From the NCBI GenBank assembly GCA_024699325.1, contig JAILPS010000035.1:1-33675 (forward strand): a DNA stretch of 33,675 nt. The letters are read 5' to 3'. This DNA comes from Lachnospiraceae bacterium. Lineage in GTDB: Bacteria > Bacillota > Clostridia > Lachnospirales > Lachnospiraceae. Numbering within the stretch: position 1 is the first letter of the stretch; every line of letters starts with the position of its first letter. Both the position numbers and the translations under genes were made by a program. Of this stretch, positions 32,506 through 33,675 are shown one piece after another. Below the pieces are notes generated by a model, which worked only from the letters and a program-made list of their open reading frames with translations, did no database searches and had not been told where the DNA came from.

Positions 32506-33462
32506 GTGGATTATATAGTACTTGATCTTGAGTGGAACCAGAGTCCCACCGGCCGCCCGCCCAAAAACGCGCCGGTCTTCGAGATAGTGGAGATCGGCGC
32601 TGTCAGGTTAAATGACAGGGGTGAGCAGGTGGACACCTTCCACAGCTATGTGTACCCCAAGATTTTTAAGACCATGCATTACATGACCAGGGAGGTTACG
32701 GGCATTGACAACAAGCTCCTGAGGCGGGAGGGCGTGAAGTTCCCCCTGGTTATGGAAGATTTTTTTAAATTCTGTGGCGACGATTACTGCTTCTGCACAT
32801 GGGGCGATATGGATCTCACACATCTGCAGATTAACTGCGACTATTACAAGATTCGCGGGAAGTTTCCGTTCCCGCTGCTGTTTTTGGACGTTCAGAAGTT
32901 ATATTCACTGCAGTACGAGGACGGCAAGGACAGGACCAATCTCAAAAATGCTGTGGAGGAATTAAACATTCCCAAAATCGAGGGTTCACATTTCCACAGC
33001 GCATTCACGGACGCTAAATACACCGCAGAGGTGCTTAAGCGCATAGATCTTGAGCAGTTTGGCAAATATGTCTCTGTGGATTATCACAAGGTTCCGGCGG
33101 ATAAGGAGCACGAGATCTATCTCAATTTTGGAACGTACACGAAATACATCTCCAGGGAGTTTAAGAACAAGGAAGACGCCATGGAGGACAGGATTGTAGT
33201 GTCTTGTACATGTTACGCCTGTGGAAGAGCTCTGCGCAAGAAGATAAGATGGTTTTCATTAAATGGCAAACAGTTTTACAGTCTGTGCCAGTGCCCGGAG
33301 CACGGATACCTCAAGGGCAAGATAAGATTTAAGAAGGGGCCGGGAGGCGGTTTCTTCGCTGTCAAGACACAGAAGCTGGTTGGAGAGGATGTGGCGGACG
33401 CCATAAGACTCAAGCAGAAACAGACGCAGAAGAAGCAGAGTGCCAGGGCGAAGGAAAAATAG
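32506..33462 (+). CDS. DEDDh 3'-5' exonuclease with C-terminal Cys cluster
   Basis: The 318-residue protein begins with the ExoI motif VLDLEW (Asp7, Glu9), then IVEIGAVRL, TWGDMD as ExoII and HSAFTDA as ExoIII, a DnaQ/RNase T-like exonuclease domain of about 190 residues. The C-terminal part has C-x-C-x2-C and CQCPEHG, a likely zinc ribbon, followed by a basic tail. It resembles KapD-like exonucleases; whether it acts on RNA or DNA is open. The start is GTG 32506, five bases after GAGGAGG. It lies 18 bases after the transferase stop and is probably co-transcribed. Confidence 0.85.
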   Translation: MDYIVLDLEWNQSPTGRPPKNAPVFEIVEIGAVRLNDRGEQVDTFHSYVYPKIFKTMHYMTREVTGIDNKLLRREGVKFPLVMEDFFKFCGDDYCFCTWGDMDLTHLQINCDYYKIRGKFPFPLLFLDVQKLYSLQYEDGKDRTNLKNAVEELNIPKIEGSHFHSAFTDAKYTAEVLKRIDLEQFGKYVSVDYHKVPADKEHEIYLNFGTYTKYISREFKNKEDAMEDRIVVSCTCYACGRALRKKIRWFSLNGKQFYSLCQCPEHGYLKGKIRFKKGPGGGFFAVKTQKLVGEDVADAIRLKQKQTQKKQSARAKEK

Positions 33463-33484
33463 TTTAATATATGACTGGCGGCAT

Positions 33485-33512
33485 GAGGGGGATGTTAATC
33501 TCCCTCTTGTTT
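33485..33512 (+). terminator. Terminator of the exonuclease gene
   Basis: GAGGGGGAT pairs with ATCTCCCTC (one G-U pair), loop GTTA, followed by TTGTTT. Confidence 0.75.
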
Positions 33513-33534
33513 AGTTTTTGGGAATTATAATAAA

Positions 33535-33674
33535 GGGGCTGTAAAAAAACAGCCTTAAAAACTAAAAGCTCTGCCTCAAAAAAGAGGTAGAGCTCTACAT
33601 TTTTATGTCGTTATTATTATTTGACCGGTTCTAATCTTTTTTCAACGCACCCAAACAAGCCTGTTAATAAACAG
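33535..33674. repeat. Right terminal copy of the 140-bp inverted repeat
   Basis: This is the exact reverse complement of 1-140; one further base (33675) is present here but has no counterpart at the left end. The unique sequence ends at ATAATAAA and the repeat starts GGGGCTGT, the same terminus as at the left edge. Confidence 0.85.
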
Positions 33675-33675
33675 G

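Overview
The window reads as chromosomal DNA of an anaerobic Bacillota, most likely a gut or rumen Lachnospiraceae; the genus cannot be fixed from sequence alone. Pointers are strong AGGAGG-type ribosome sites, TTGACA/TATAAT-like promoters, U-tailed intrinsic terminators, a leucine T-box leader, a LeuA2-type isopropylmalate synthase, GH27 and GH5 glycosidases, a YesL (DUF624) protein and several small conserved proteins typical of that family. No rRNA, tRNA, phage or CRISPR locus was seen. Both ends carry the same 140-bp sequence in inverted orientation. It looks like the end of a multicopy element (GGGGCTGT terminus), so the window is probably a contig cut at two copies of a repeat.

Layout. 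158-892 (-) is a membrane-anchored unknown, divergent from a compact six-gene + strand operon at 1052-7182: YesL, GH27 alpha-galactosidase, ABC-F ATPase, PHP phosphoesterase, a membrane-anchored unknown and AlkD-type DNA glycosylase. On the minus strand follow the aromatic genes (tyrA then DAHP synthase) and an AEC transporter. 10824-11750 is a PFL-activase-like radical SAM protein. 12417-14750 is a translationally coupled envelope cassette: GT2-GtrA fusion, secreted phosphodiester glycosidase, small membrane protein. Next come a KDG-kinase-like sugar kinase, a conserved one-TM protein, a sodium:solute symporter, a MacB/FtsX-type ABC transporter, a small zinc-ribbon protein, a GH5 lipoprotein with a coiled-coil protein, a MarR-heterodimeric ABC exporter-MTA/SAH nucleosidase operon, T-box-controlled leuA, and an initiating sugar-phosphate transferase followed by a DEDDh exonuclease.

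The least ordinary content is intergenic. A roughly 145-bp dispersed repeat with GGCGCC ends occurs three times (8278-8424, 11871-12129, 12228-12372). The middle copy is split by an 84-bp hairpin module, and the same module occurs as two tandem 83-bp units at 16468-16633. One stem of the module keeps its pairing although its sequence differs completely between the loci, the mark of a structure under selection. Two of the outer repeats sit in the same orientation just upstream of ribosome sites (DAHP synthase, GT2-GtrA). A separate perfect hairpin at 21958-21989 buries the ribosome site of the zinc-ribbon gene.

Functionally the window mixes plant-glycan use (GH27, GH5, sugar kinase, symporter), envelope polysaccharide synthesis (GT2-GtrA, phosphodiester glycosidase, initiating transferase), amino-acid synthesis (tyrA, DAHP synthase, leuA) and export or stress functions (two ABC systems, ABC-F, AlkD, MTA/SAH nucleosidase).
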